Source of the DNA: Phaseolus vulgaris
Lineage: Eukaryota; Streptophyta; Magnoliopsida; Fabales; Fabaceae
Direction: 5' to 3'
NCBI RefSeq assembly: GCF_000499845.2
Contig: NC_023749.2
Location: forward strand, 22,711,621-22,775,620
Length of the DNA: 64,000 bases
Shown: piece after piece, positions 54,109 through 64,000 of the stretch
Layout: each line of letters opens with the position of its first letter
Position numbering within the stretch: position 1 is the stretch's first letter
Notes under the pieces: model-generated
What the model was told of the DNA's origin: nothing
The model's input: the letters and a program-made list of their open reading frames with translations, nothing else
The model's database searches: none
Made by a program: the position numbers and the translations under genes

Positions 54109-56388
54109 CTACAAAGGCACGACCTTTCCATCAACAATGTGGTGAGTGGAATCGCAGCTGGAAATGTCGATCCCCGGGTTCGTGCAGACTGCTTGAGCCA
54201 GAGCTTCTTGGAATCCCTCCTCGAAAGTACCCGCCATCTCCTGGATGAGGGTCTTCTTGTCCTTCTCTAGTTCTCCAATGATGGTGTCCCCGGAAGCCAC
54301 CTGCTTCTCCAAAGCCTCCTTCTCCACGCGGAGTCGGTTGACCTCGATTTGCAGTTTGTCGTAATCCGCCCGGAGAAGGTCCATAGCTTGGGTCTGGGAC
54401 GCCATTTCCCCTTCCATCCGCTCCATTGCGCCAGTTTCTTCACAGCAGCGGGCCTTCAAGTCCTTTTGCACTTTTTCGTAAGCTTCAACTATGTTTTGAA
54501 GGCTCGTCACCTGAACTTTGAGGGCGACTTCCCGAGCGTAGAAGTCAGTCTGGAGCTCCAACGCCTCTGCCAGTTGTCCCTCAGCTTCTGCTTTGGACTC
54601 TTGCGCCTGCTTCAGGGATGTTTGGTAAGCTTCGTTCTGGCATCCCAGGGTTTTCTTTTCCTCCTCCAGAGCAGTTACCCTTGTTTCCAAGGCCTGGAGA
54701 GTTTGAGCTTGCAGGACAGCATTCCTGGCCTGGGCGCGCCATTCAAGGGCCACCGCCAAGAAGGCCCCCAAGTAGAAAGGCATGCCTTCCTTCCTTTCGG
54801 TGCCCTCTGGCATAGTTCTGCCACTGAAGCCCCTCATCAGATGCATGATTGGAGGAGGGATGGCGATGAGATCGGGGGCGGCAGCGGCAACGACGGGAGC
54901 AGGGGAAGCAGAGACTTCTACCGGTGGCGGGGGCGGGGCAGACTCGGCACCTTCGCCCCCTTCCTCTTGGACTGTTGTGGGTGGAAGTGAGGTCGCGCTT
55001 GGAGGGTCATCCATGAAGGGATTCCCTCCCTGGGGCGACGCCTCTAGCAGAAGAGGAACCCGCGCAGATTTTCTCCTCTTGAAGGGTGCCACACCTTCCG
55101 AGTCCTCATCATCCGATAAAATCTCCAAGACCCGTTTCCCTTTGTCAAGGGGGGTTGGAGCCGGCGACGAGGCCGCGGCTAGGGGAACGGCGGCGATGGA
55201 CAGAGGAGAGCTGGGAGTCTAAAGTGCCTCGGGGTTATGTGGAGATGACGGAGACGAGCTTAGGGGGGCTTCGGCGGTGATCGAAGGTGGCGGTGACAGA
55301 GTTGGTGGGGGGATCGAATCAGCAGCAGGGGCGGAGGAGGCGCCTGCCTTGGCGGCACGAGCCTCCTTCATTGCTTTCGCCAGCATCATCCTTTTAGAGG
55401 CGTCCATCACCGATCCTACATCAAAACAGACCAAACAGCAGAAATTAGGGCCAAAGCAACTATACAAAATTACAAAGCGCATAGATGCGTGAGATGCAAG
55501 TAACATGGCACCATGGGAAACAGGGGAGGAAGCAGTGGGAACAAACATCCGGTAGCAGGGTGTTCACAGCAAAGGGGACGAGGGAAAAGTCTCCTTACCA
55601 AAGTCTGTTGTCAGGGCGTGAGCATTGTATTCGCTAGCAACAAGCTTCAAAGTGTCAAAAACGATCCCCAGCCCAGCCAAGGCCTTGCTTACCTCCCTGT
55701 CAGCAGAAGATAGCTCTTCCAGGGCTTTGGCCCTAAGCAGCTTAGGGCGCTCCGTCCAATAGAGAGGAAAGCCATCCAAGGTTGTGGGGTCGTGCTTGGC
55801 GCTGCACACTCTAAAGAATTTCCCTTTCCAGTTCTTGTAAGAGTTTTGGAAGAGGGAGAGGAAGATCCTACCCGCGATCCCGGAAAAGCTTACCCAGAAG
55901 CTTTTCCCCTGCTTCTTCACTTCGAAGAAATGCAGGAAAACGTCCACGGAGGGAATGATGCCCAGGTGCCCGCAGAGAATTTGAAAACCCCTTACGAAAG
56001 CCCAACTGTTGGGGTGAAGCTGGGCGGGGGCGGTATTGATTTCGGTGAGCAGTTCCCGTTCAAAGGGGGTGAATGGGAGGCGCACCCCTACGCGTTTAAA
56101 CACCGTCTGGTACATGAAGAAGAAAGGGTTCCCCTTTCTAGGTCTGTCGTCCACGCAGACAGGTTCCCCAGGCCTGCCGGGACGGACGGATATGTGGGCG
56201 TCGTGAGTGCGGCAGAAAGCGTTAAAGTTATACAAATGGGGATCCCCACGGTGAGCTTCCAGGTCCTGGAAGGTAGTCAGGCTGGTACACTCGTTCAAGA
56301 GCTCGTCGGGGGCCCATGGGTAGTAGGCTTTGTAGTTGGACTTGGGGGTCTTGGGGGAGGAATCAGGCTCCGCGTTCGTGCGCGTCAT
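54109..56388 (-). pseudogene. Antisense gene a, element II (one stop codon)
   Basis: Exon 1 is 56388-55599 (790 nt, as in element I) and exon 2 is 55415-54109, with intron 55416-55598. The protein would be 698 residues, with the same domain order as the intact copy at 28431. Visible blocks are PFFFMYQTVFKRVGVRLPF, HPNSWAFVRGFQ, KRRKSARVP, MHLMRGFSGRTMPEG, the coiled coil and HHIVDGKVVPL. The only lesion I see is a TAG at 55219-55221 in the proline-rich linker, where CAG is expected. A 5'-UTR intron (56404-56635) ends 15 nt before the ATG. Confidence 0.85.
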
Positions 56389-57118
56389 GGTGTAAATAAA
56401 TAGCTGGAGAAAGAAGAGAGGAAAAAGGTTTTAACAAGTGTAGCCATGACAGGAAGGGGAGTGAACCCCAGGAAACATCACCCACGCGAGAAAACCCAGA
56501 AAGAAGGAGAAGGGAACAAAGAAGGAAGGAGAAGCGGAAGAACGCAGTAATGCATGAATGTCAACAGTCCCAGGCAGTTCAATAAATCATACAATGCGAC
56601 GAAAGGGAAGAGTCGTGAGTATTCGAAAATCATACCTTTGCTGTCAAAGTGAAGGCGGAAGAAGAGCACAGGAAGGAGAGAACAGCAATTGCAGAGAAAA
56701 GGGGTTTGAAGACGACGAACAGTGCAGAGACGCAGAGGGAATGAATGTAACAGTGGGGTGAGCGCGGGGTTTGGGGGTAACTTGAACGTTACCTTTGCAA
56801 CCCAAGAGGCGCTAACTAAGAGCCGTGAGATCGTACCACGTGTCAAAGGATCAATCGCCCAAGGGAAACGCAAGGGTCTCTAGAGGCTGGCCGTGCGATG
56901 GGCTACGTGGCGCGCGATCAAGGGTAGCCCCAAAAGGTGTTATTCTCCCCGTTTCAGACGATGTCCAATCAGTCATTAAGAGCGCTCCTATGGTTCAGAG
57001 AGTGTCACGTCAATAATTCGAGAATTGTTGAGTCAGCAGGGAGCGACACGTCATCAGGGTGGCACATGGACGGCGTGGGCGAGGCCTTAGTCTTTACGCT
57101 GAAAACAAGTCTTCGGCT
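56389..57118 (-). promoter_or_regulatory. 5' UTR intron and promoter region of gene a (element II)
   Basis: The 5'-UTR intron is 56404-56635 (AAAG/GTATGA...TTTCTCCAG). Upstream of it are the conserved block AACGTTCAAGTTACCCCCAAA and CACGTGG-type motifs near 56837. It is homologous to 27717-28430 in element I. Confidence 0.55.
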
Positions 57119-57135
57119 TAAGACTGGGGGGCTTG
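57119..57135 (+). other. Polypurine tract, element II
   Basis: TAAGACTGGGGGGCTTG lies directly before the LTR start at 57136. An AGTCTT...AAGACT inverted repeat overlaps its 5' side. Confidence 0.85.
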
Positions 57136-57407
57136 TGTACCGTCCCATACCCGGGCGTTGACTAAGTCAAGGTCAAAGTCAACACCAGGGGTCAAAGTCA
57201 ACACAAGGCGTTGCCTAGGTGAGGAGACGCTAAGTGCCAGCGTCGTCCAGGAGAGGCGTCGCCTAGGTGAAGGCGTCGCCCAACCAGGGCGTCGCCAGAT
57301 CAAACATTACTAAAGTAAGGCAATCACAGTGTGGTTCTCCGATACCCATGGGTAGGAAAGACTGTGGAGGGAGCAACGCCGTGGGAAGGCCTCAGGTCCC
57401 GATAACA
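57136..57407 (+). repeat. 3' LTR of element II, truncated
   Basis: It holds the first 272 bp of a family-1 LTR, including one hairpin (57334-57374), and then passes abruptly into a gene b copy in the middle of its coding sequence. About 930 bp of LTR are missing. Confidence 0.85.
57334..57374 (+). other. Covarying hairpin, element II 3' LTR
   Basis: The inner stem is CCATGG/CTGTGG (two wobble pairs), the loop GTAGGAAAGA, and the outer stem GTTCTC/GGGAGC (two U-G). Confidence 0.55.
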
Positions 57408-58043
57408 GGGTGGACTTGAGAGCTCGTGCCTCCCTCACCCAATACAGTGGGAACCCATCCAGGGCGGAAGGCACGATATCAGAACAGCAGATCTTGAAAA
57501 ACCTACCCTTCCACCCCGTGAAGGAGCTTTGGAAGGGAGTCAGGAGTACCCTACCAGGAATGTTGCTGAGGGTCACCCAGAGGTTGTTCCTTTGACGTTT
57601 CACCTCGAAAAAGTGAAGAAAGATATCAACCGAGGGCGCACACCCCAGGAACCCGAATAGTACGTTAAAGGCCTTAACAAAAGCCCAGCTGTTGGGATAC
57701 AGTTGGGCTGGTGCAGCGTTGATCTCTGTTAGAAGTTCCCTCTCGAACCTGGAGAAGGGCAGACGTATGCCAACGATCTGGAACACCACCTGATAGAAGT
57801 AAAAGAAAGGAATCCCGCCGTTGGCGCGTTCGTCCCCACACACCGGCTCCCCCAGGGTGCAAGGGAGCACGGTGATGTCATCGTCATGCCGAAGGCACGG
57901 TGGTTATAAGAGCACGACTCTCCTTTGTGTTTCCTGATGGCCAGGGTGGAAAGAAGGCACGAGCACTCATCCAGAAGCTCGCTTGAAGCCCAGGGATACA
58001 GATCTTTATGGTTAACCCTGGGGGAAGGAAGGTGAGAAGACAT
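57408..58043 (-). pseudogene. Antisense gene b, element III (frameshift, 3' truncated)
   Basis: The ATG at 58043 (MSSHLPSPRVNHKDLYPW) starts the gene b reading frame. A small deletion near 57885 (compare the sequence around 52715) shifts the frame between NHRAF and LPCTLGEPVCGDE. The main domain then follows (YPNSWAFVKAFNVLFGFLG, GWKGRFFKICC, LDGFPLYWVREARALK). The gene is cut at that point by the LTR fusion, so the end of exon 1, the intron and exon 2 are absent. Confidence 0.8.
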
Positions 58044-58622
58044 GAGGAACAGTGTCGGAAAGAGAGTTGGAGGGTCGAAAGAAGATGGTTCGCTGGAAAG
58101 GCGGGGTAATACGTTGGTTAGAAAGGACACCAGAGTGGCTCTTTAAGAGGAGGAAGATGGCGTAAGAATTTCGCGAAAGCACAGAGATGATGAAGGCAGT
58201 TTCAAGATTTTGAAGAATTAAATATTACGGTTAGAGCGCCAAACGACGCGAATGGGTAAACCATGCAACTAAGCCACGTGGCAGAAAATGAGAGGATAGT
58301 CCTGGCACCACTGGTTAACACTTAGAAAACGTCGTATCGACAGAATGCTCAAGGGTACGACATGCCGTCGAGAATGGATCAGAGACTCAGGAGGTGTCAG
58401 AACCTATTCAAGTGGGGGAACGTCCCATCAGCCATACGAAAAGCGCCACGTGGACGGCACGGGCGAGACATCGAGGGCGTCGCTCATACAAGAGGGCGTC
58501 GCCGAGAGAGGTGGCGTCGCCAAGGGAGAGGGCGTTACCAAGAGAAAGCGTAGCCAAAGTAGAAGGTATTACCATTGTGAAACGTTTTAAGGCGTCGTCA
58601 ATACAAGTATCAACAGCTCCAC

Positions 58623-58661
58623 CTCCCCGATACCCACAGGTAGGAAAGACTGTGGAGGGAG
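58623..58661 (+). other. Covarying hairpin III-1
   Basis: The inner stem is CCACAG/CTGTGG, the loop GTAGGAAAGA, the outer stem CTCCC/GGGAG and the internal loop CGATAC opposite A. Confidence 0.65.
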
Positions 58662-58698
58662 ACGAAATCGAAGGAGTCAAAGCTAATCACTAGCGGCG

Positions 58699-58745
58699 TC
58701 GCCTCCCCGATACCCGCAGGTAGGAAAGACTGCGGCGGGAGGCGA
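58699..58745 (+). other. Covarying hairpin III-2
   Basis: The inner stem is CCGCAG/CTGCGG (both sides changed relative to CCACAG/CTGTGG), the loop GTAGGAAAGA, and the outer stem TCGCCTCCC/GGGAGGCGA (9 bp, perfect). Confidence 0.7.
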
Positions 58746-58775
58746 GATCGCCAAAGGCTAAGTGAATTGCTGGCA

Positions 58776-58826
58776 GGGTCGTTCCCCGATACCCATGGGG
58801 AGGAAAGACCGTGGAGGGAACGACCC
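58776..58826 (+). other. Covarying hairpin III-3
   Basis: The inner stem is CCATGG/CCGTGG (one U-G), the loop GGAGGAAAGA, and the outer stem GGGTCGTTCCC/GGGAACGACCC (11 bp, perfect). Confidence 0.7.
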
Positions 58827-59363
58827 CTGGAGGGCTTGGAGCGCCCCTAGCGACTGGCGTTTTTTAGACACCCTGAGGACGATACGGCGCTACGGTAGCA
58901 GACCTCTCCTCATGCGTGGGCGCTAGGCACTGAGAATCAGGGGACAGGCCGCTTAGGAGTTGGAGACACCCCACGGATGATACGGCGCCGTTAGGCAAGC
59001 CTCTCCGTGGGCATGGGCATTGGTGTATGGCTTTATCCCGAAAGTTTGGGGCCTGGAGTAAGCCTCAACTTTTGCGCTACAATAACGACAAAGCCACTGA
59101 CGCCTTCATGAAGCAGAGGCCTCATAGATACGAAGGCGGAACAAGCTACAAAGGAACGCGATGGGGGGCAAAGCAATCGGAAAACGTGGAAATGAGAAAG
59201 GAAGGTAAAATCACACAAACAGAATTTGATAACGCAAAGGCACGAATTAGTCATGCAAAATCCAAAGTTCCGACAAAGTGCATAGAAGTTACAAGTTTAT
59301 CACAGAATGGAAAAAATAACTATAAAGCTCGAAAGGTAAAGGTGGCGGGTGGGAGACGGCGGC

Positions 59364-61560
59364 TCAGTCATCCAAGTCGAAGGGCACGACCTTCCCCTCG
59401 ACGACATGGTGTGTGGGGTCGCAGTTTGAAATATTGATGCCAGGGTTCTCGCAGGACGCCTGAGCCAGAGCCTCTTGGAAGCCCTCTTCAAACGCGCCCG
59501 CCATCTCCCCAGTCAGTCCCTGGACCTCCCCTTCTAGTTCCACAACCCTAGCGTCCTTGGATGTCAACTGTTTGTCCAGGAATTCCTTCTCCACGCGGAG
59601 CTTGTTAGCCTCGGCTTGGAGAAGGCTCAAGGCTTCGACCTTCGCAGCCAAGGCGTTCTCTCTCTCGCTTAACTTCTGCCTCCAAGCAGCGTCCAGTTCT
59701 TCAAGCTTTTTCCGCTGTGCTTCGAAGGCAAGAGCCGCCTCTTGCAGGCCAAGGCTTTGGATTTGGTAGGAAGTGAGCTAGGCTAGCTGACCGACATGCG
59801 CCTGTTCAAGTTCGCACGCGTACGCCTCGACCCCCTCCCTGCCCTCGTGGGCCAGTTTTAACAAGGATTGGGAAGCTTCCTCCTTGAGCACCCAGTTTTG
59901 TTTCTCCTCCTTCAACGCTCCCACTTCCTGTCTCAGTTTGCGGAGAGCTTCCCTCCCCTTAATAGCGCTTCGAGCCTGGGTGCGCCACTTGAGAGCCACC
60001 GCCAGGAATGCCCCCATATAGTAAGGCATGCCTCCCCCCTTGTGAGGATCAGTCGGCGACATCCCCTCAGTGAAACCCTGCGTCAACTCCCTATGGATGG
60101 GGCGAGGAATTCGGGGCTTTCGAGAAGTCGAAGTTGGAGCTGATGCAGGAGGGGCAGAGCCAGAAGCCTCAGCTGTGTCACGAAGCGGTAATGGAAAGGG
60201 CGGGGGAACTGAATCAATCCTTTCCTCTCGTTCCTCGTGGGCAGGTGGAGGTGGAGGTGATGTGGCACTTGGAGGATTGTCCCTGAGAGAACTCCCACCA
60301 CCGGGAGACACGACTGTCAAGACAGGAACGCCCATAGCCCTCCTCTTACTGGAAACCAAGGCGACGCCCGAATCTTCACTGTCAGAATCTACCACCAGCA
60401 CCCTCTTCCCTTTGTTGGGGCGTGCTGGGGCAAGGGTCGACGCCATGGCCAGTGGTACCGCGGCAATGGGAGAGGGAGAGGCGGACGGAGGAGGAGTCGG
60501 CAGGGAAGCGACGGTTGGCACGACAGGGGTAACCGCGTCTCCACCCTCTTTGGCTGACCTTGCCTTCTTCAGGAATTTGGCAAGGGCGAGTCGCCTCGAC
60601 GAAGTCATCACTGAACCTGCAGCAGCGAGAATAATAGAGCACAGATCAATTCAGATATAGCAGAATGGGAGTATTTATAGCTAAACGCATGCAGATAACC
60701 ATAGGGTTTCAAGCGGAGCAAGCAAGTTCGTATAACCGCGACAGTTCATGCAAGATAAACAAGCAGGAGCGGATACCGAAGTAGGTGGAGAGTCCGTGGG
60801 CATTGAACTCATTGGCGATGAGCCTGGCAGTATCAAAGACTACCCCAAGCCCCGCCAAGGCTTTGCACACGTCCCGATCAGCGGGAGCAAGCTGGTCCAA
60901 GGCCAAGGCCTTCATTGTTATGGGCTTGTCCGTCCAGTATAAAGGAAAGCCGTCCAGGGCGGTAGGATCGTGCTTGGTTGCACGTATTTTGAAAAACTTC
61001 CCTTTCCACCCTTTGAATGAATTCTGGAAAAGCGTGAGGATGATGCGCCTGGCGACGCCAGAGAAGCTCATCCACAGGCTTTTCCCTTCTTTCTTTACCT
61101 GGAAAAAATGAAGAAAAACGTCCACGGAAGGAGGGACACCCAGATATCCGCAAAGAATTTGAAACCCTCTTACGAAAGCCCAACTGTTGGGGTGAAGCTG
61201 GGCGGGGGTGGTGTTGATCTCGGTGAGCAGCTCCCTCTCGAAGGAAGTGAGAGGTAGACGCAGGCCCACCCTTTTGAGCACCATTTGATAAAGGAAGAAG
61301 AAGGGGTTCCCTCCAGTGTCCCTTGAGTCCCCACAAACGGGTACCCCGGGTTTCACCCGGCATACCAAGACATGGGAGTCGTGAGTTTTATGGAAGGCAT
61401 TGAAGTTGTAAAGCGCGGGGTCCCCCCTGTGGGCCTCCACGTCTTCAACAGAGTTTAGGGTGGAGCATTCGCCGAGGAGATCGTCGGGGGCCCAGTCATA
61501 CTCATCTTTGTAGTAAGACCTAGGGAGCGGAGGAGGCACGCTGGTGTTAGTTTTCGCCAT
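59364..61560 (-). pseudogene. Antisense gene a, element III (one stop codon)
   Basis: Exon 1 is 61560-60777 (784 nt) and exon 2 is 60616-59364, with intron 60617-60776 in the same phase as the other copies. It would encode 678 residues. The N-terminal domain keeps HPNSWAFVRGFQ, SVDVFLHFF, GWKGKFFKI and LDGFPLYWTD. The linker is proline/serine-rich, the coiled coil is heptad-rich and the tail reads HHVVEGKVVP. One TAG at 59778-59780 breaks the coiled coil; the frame continues unchanged after it. A 5'-UTR intron (61572-61800) is present. This copy is the most diverged of the family-1 gene a set. Confidence 0.82.
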
Positions 61561-62272
61561 GGATGCAAGAGCTGAAGAGCAAAAGAGAAAAAGAGAAAAA
61601 GAAAGGGTTCAGAGAAAAAGGGTTTGGAGGAGAAAAGGAGAAAAATGGAGGAATCCTAGGTGAACCCTACCCACACGAGAGAAAGGAGGAACGAGAGGAA
61701 CGAAGAAGCACAAGAACGACATCCAAAAAATACAGTAACAGAAACAGTCCCAGGCAGTTCATGCAGTAAAGGGAATCATAAAGGAGAGGAAAAACCGTAC
61801 CTTTGGGGATCGAAGGATGTGGAGAGCGGAAGCACGAAAGAGCAAGGGTCGCGAGAGAGGAAATTCGAAGAAGATGAACAGTGAGGAAAGGCAGAGAAAG
61901 TGGATGTAACAGTGGTTTCAAGTGCGGGGTTTTGGTAACTTAAACGTTACACCTGCAACTCAAGGGGCGTTAATTGGGGACCGTTTGATTGCGCCGCGTG
62001 TCAAGGGATTGGGCGCTCAGGGGAAGCGCAAGAGGCTCTTAGGGATGACCACGTGATGAACCACGTGGCACACGATTAAGCGTGGCCCAAAAGGTGTTGT
62101 TTTCCCGTTTCAGAGCATGTCCAATCAGCCATTAAGAACACCCCAAGGGTTCAGAGAGTTTCACGTCAATGTTTTCAAGGTTGCCAAGTCAGAAAGAATG
62201 ACACATCACCAGGTGCCACGTAGATGGCGTGGGCGAGGCCTTAGTCTTTTCGATGAAGACAAGTCATCAGCT
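61561..62272 (-). promoter_or_regulatory. 5' UTR intron and promoter region of gene a (element III)
   Basis: The 5'-UTR intron is 61572-61800 (CAAAG/GTACGG...GCTCTTCAG). The conserved block AACGTTTAAGTTACC lies near 61940, as in the copies upstream of 28431 and 56388. There is no coding sequence. Confidence 0.55.
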
Positions 62273-62289
62273 TAAGACTGGGGGGCTTG
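62273..62289 (+). other. Polypurine tract, element III
   Basis: TAAGACTGGGGGGCTTG lies directly before the LTR start at 62290. Confidence 0.85.
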
Positions 62290-63541
62290 TGTACCGTCCC
62301 GTACCCGGGCGTTGACGAAGTCAAGGTCAAAGTCAGCGTCGAAGTCAAAGTCAACGTAAGGCGTCGCCCAGGTGGGGGTGACGCCAAGCGCAGGCGTCGC
62401 CAAGAGGAAGCGTCGCCAACAGAAAGGATCGCCAAGATAAGGCGTCGCCTAGCAGGGCGTCGCCAGGATAAGGCGTCGCCTAGCAGGGTGTCGCCAAGGT
62501 GGAATAACACAAAAGCAAGGTGACCACAGCGCCATTGCCCGACACCCATGGGTAGGAAAGACCATGGAGGGGGCGACGCCGTGGGAAGGCCTCAGACCCC
62601 TGATAACCAGGGAATAGTGATAAGAGAAGGAAAAGGTGGCTTCAAGGCCATAGTGACAGCACCAGTGTAGGGCAGCCCGACTCGTGAAGTACCCCTGCCG
62701 CCCCAGAGACGCCTTTGGGACAGATACGACTCAAGGGGAGGGTCACGCCCAGGGTAGCCAGGTGCAGGGTACGAGAGGAAGGCAGATACGCTCGCAAAGT
62801 GAGTGACTAGATGATTGGGGCATGAGTTGGCACCCCAAAAAAGTCACCCCTTGCGCAGTAGCACTCCCAAGCAGGAGGACTCACATGTAGAAACGTCCCC
62901 CGATGGGTAGAAACGTCCCCAGATGGGGTCATGGCGTTGTGAGGCCCTCCACGTGTACGACAGCCAGGTCAGAATAGAAACACCCTTCAGTCAGGTACCA
63001 GGTAATTAAAGTCATTCAATACAGTTTCTGTTTCGAGCGTTTCAGGTACTATAAAGGCTCCCAAGCGTTTCAACGTCTTCAATGCGCTACGTTTTCTAAT
63101 TAGACGCGTTAATTAAGCGCGTTACGTTTTGTGATTAAAAGCGCTTTAAGGCGCTTTAAATGCTTGGGCAGTTTAAATAGCGCTGAGAAGGTGGGAAACA
63201 GGGTTCGAACTTTTGGCAAATTTCCCAGAAACTCTCTAGTTGCTTGCTCGAGCCTTGAGGTTACGCACAAGGGACTAGGGAAAGATTTTTGCTATAAGGA
63301 GAAATAGACACTAAACAAAGTTTCCTTTTACCACCTTCAGAGTGTCATACGCGGTGCTCCGATACGGAGGTGCATAGTTTTTGGTGTTTCTTGCTGGCTG
63401 ACTTGAGCGTCGGAGTGCAAACGGCCGCTAGGGCGCCCTTTGTCCTTCTTTGCAGGATTACACAGGTAACCAGTGGGAAGGAGTCCCTAGCTGACGGTTG
63501 AGGTCGCGCACGAAGACGTCCCAGGTCAACCGGACGGAACA
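62290..63541 (+). repeat. 3' LTR of element III (family 1)
   Basis: The LTR is 1252 bp, TGTACCGTCC...GGACGGAACA. It has an expanded run of GGCGTCGCC-type units (about 62360-62500), one hairpin (62537-62574), GCGCTTTAA repeats and a TTTAAATAG box near 63170. The 5 nt outside are TCCCT; they do not match the 5 nt outside the element II 5' LTR. Confidence 0.9.
62537..62574 (+). other. Covarying hairpin, element III LTR
   Basis: The inner stem is CCATGG/CCATGG and the loop GTAGGAAAGA. The outer stem is short (GCCC/GGGC) and the internal loop is altered. Confidence 0.5.
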
Positions 63542-64000
63542 TCCCTCTTCACACAGGTATGCACATAAATAATCTCAATATCATCTCTCCTAGTATGACA
63601 GGGTTAACTCATATAACAGGTGAAGTTAGTTATCTTTCAAACAACTTACTCATTCATATGAGCTTCCTTCGACTCTCACCACCTGAAAAACTTCATCTAT
63701 ATGATTTCATTATCTCGGGAAAGTTAGGATATCTCCTTCTAAATGAATCCCTAGTCAATGCACATCCTAAAAATTCTTAACAGGATATTTTCTTTCCTGA
63801 AAATATTATGTCTTGATTAAAATTCATATTCTAAATATCACAATATCTAAAATCATACAATTACGTCATACCAAAGCGTAGAATTTCAAACCACACAAAA
63901 TTTCATCAAATAATCACATAAATATCTAATTAAAGGATTTTTCAATTAAATATACATAAAATAAATGTCTACATAATTTATAATTAGAAACTATACAAAA
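63542..64000. other. AT-rich flanking DNA
   Basis: The base composition drops sharply to AT-rich right after the LTR. I recognise no repeat or gene; the one short open frame has no visible domain. It may be host intergenic DNA or an unrelated old repeat. Confidence 0.5.

Larger units (their letters stand above)
44763..57407 (+). mobile_element. Tat-like Ty3/gypsy element II with two antisense genes
   Basis: The order is 5' LTR (44763-45966), primer site, gag-pol in one frame (46066-51462), minisatellite, antisense gene b (51910-52875), hairpin spacer, antisense gene a (54109-56388), polypurine tract and a truncated 3' LTR (57136-57407). Length and order match element I in the opposite direction. 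The first 270 bp of the two LTRs differ at about 15 positions by eye. So the element is older than element I, or the right LTR has been exchanged. Confidence 0.9.
58044..59363 (-). promoter_or_regulatory. Spacer between antisense genes, with three hairpins (element III)
   Basis: This is non-coding and homologous to 52876-54108. It contains GGCGTCGCC-type cores near 58495-58530 and three hairpins in a row (58623-58826). The remainder is the 3' UTR of gene a. Confidence 0.55.
57408..63541 (+). mobile_element. 3' part of Tat-like element III
   Basis: From left to right it holds a truncated gene b (minus), a spacer with three hairpins, gene a (minus), a polypurine tract and a complete 3' LTR (62290-63541). 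Gag, pol and the 5' LTR are missing. The left edge is a fusion with the element II LTR. Its gene a is the most diverged of the family-1 copies, so it is not a simple duplicate of element II. Confidence 0.85.

Noticed and set aside
63559..63780. Open frame of 73 codons in the right flank
   Set aside because: It shows no recognisable motif, is AT-rich, and its length is expected by chance.

Overview
The window is repeat-rich plant nuclear DNA. I see no ordinary host gene, rRNA, tRNA or CRISPR. Every long reading frame I can interpret belongs to an LTR retrotransposon. The copia LTRs look SIRE-like, and a short motif of the AACAATCGGTTGTTT type recurs in them. This suggests a legume, possibly Phaseoleae, but that is inference.

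Layout, left to right. (1) 1-4312: 3' end of a Tat-like Ty3/gypsy element (T0, + strand) with a broken antisense gene and a 3' LTR of 'family 2'. (2) 4313-8854: SIRE-like Ty1/copia wreckage. This is a + strand 5' LTR interrupted by two solo LTRs with perfect 5-bp target duplications (GCTAA and TAAAC), then a gag stub, then a - strand copia LTR. (3) 8855-20989: a tandem array LTR-INT-LTR-INT-LTR (- strand) with an exact 5273-bp period. Each internal region has a broken gag, a protease/pre-integrase stub and a truncated extra gene, but no reverse transcriptase. (4) 20990-26475: the same copia family with one intact 386-codon copy of the extra gene, a paralogue with one stop, and gag remains. (5) 26476-39438: Tat element I (- strand), whose surviving LTR halves differ by one substitution and one 2-bp indel. 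(6) 39439-41444: LTR fragment, then a family-2 5' LTR, primer site and leader. (7) 41445-44762: 3' part of Tat element IV (- strand). (8) 44763-57407: Tat element II (+ strand). (9) 57408-63541: 3' part of Tat element III (+ strand). (10) 63542-64000: AT-rich flank.

Elements I and II share one plan: LTR, primer site, gag-protease-RT-RNase H-second RNase H-integrase in one frame, then two genes on the opposite strand (b, about 288 aa; a, about 700 aa), polypurine tract, LTR. Genes a and b share an N-terminal domain and a phase-1 intron at the homologous place. Gene a also has a conserved 5'-UTR intron. Antisense copies at 28431-30717, 31998-32963 and 51910-52875 read as intact, while gag-pol carries several lesions in both elements.

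The strongest unexplained signal is a hairpin family of at least 13 copies, located in the LTRs and in arrays of two or three upstream of gene b. Its loop is nearly constant (GTAGGAAAGA) and its stems change compensatorily. A 17-18 bp minisatellite with core GGCGTCGCC (reverse complement GGCGACGCC) accompanies it and extends into the pol coding linker.
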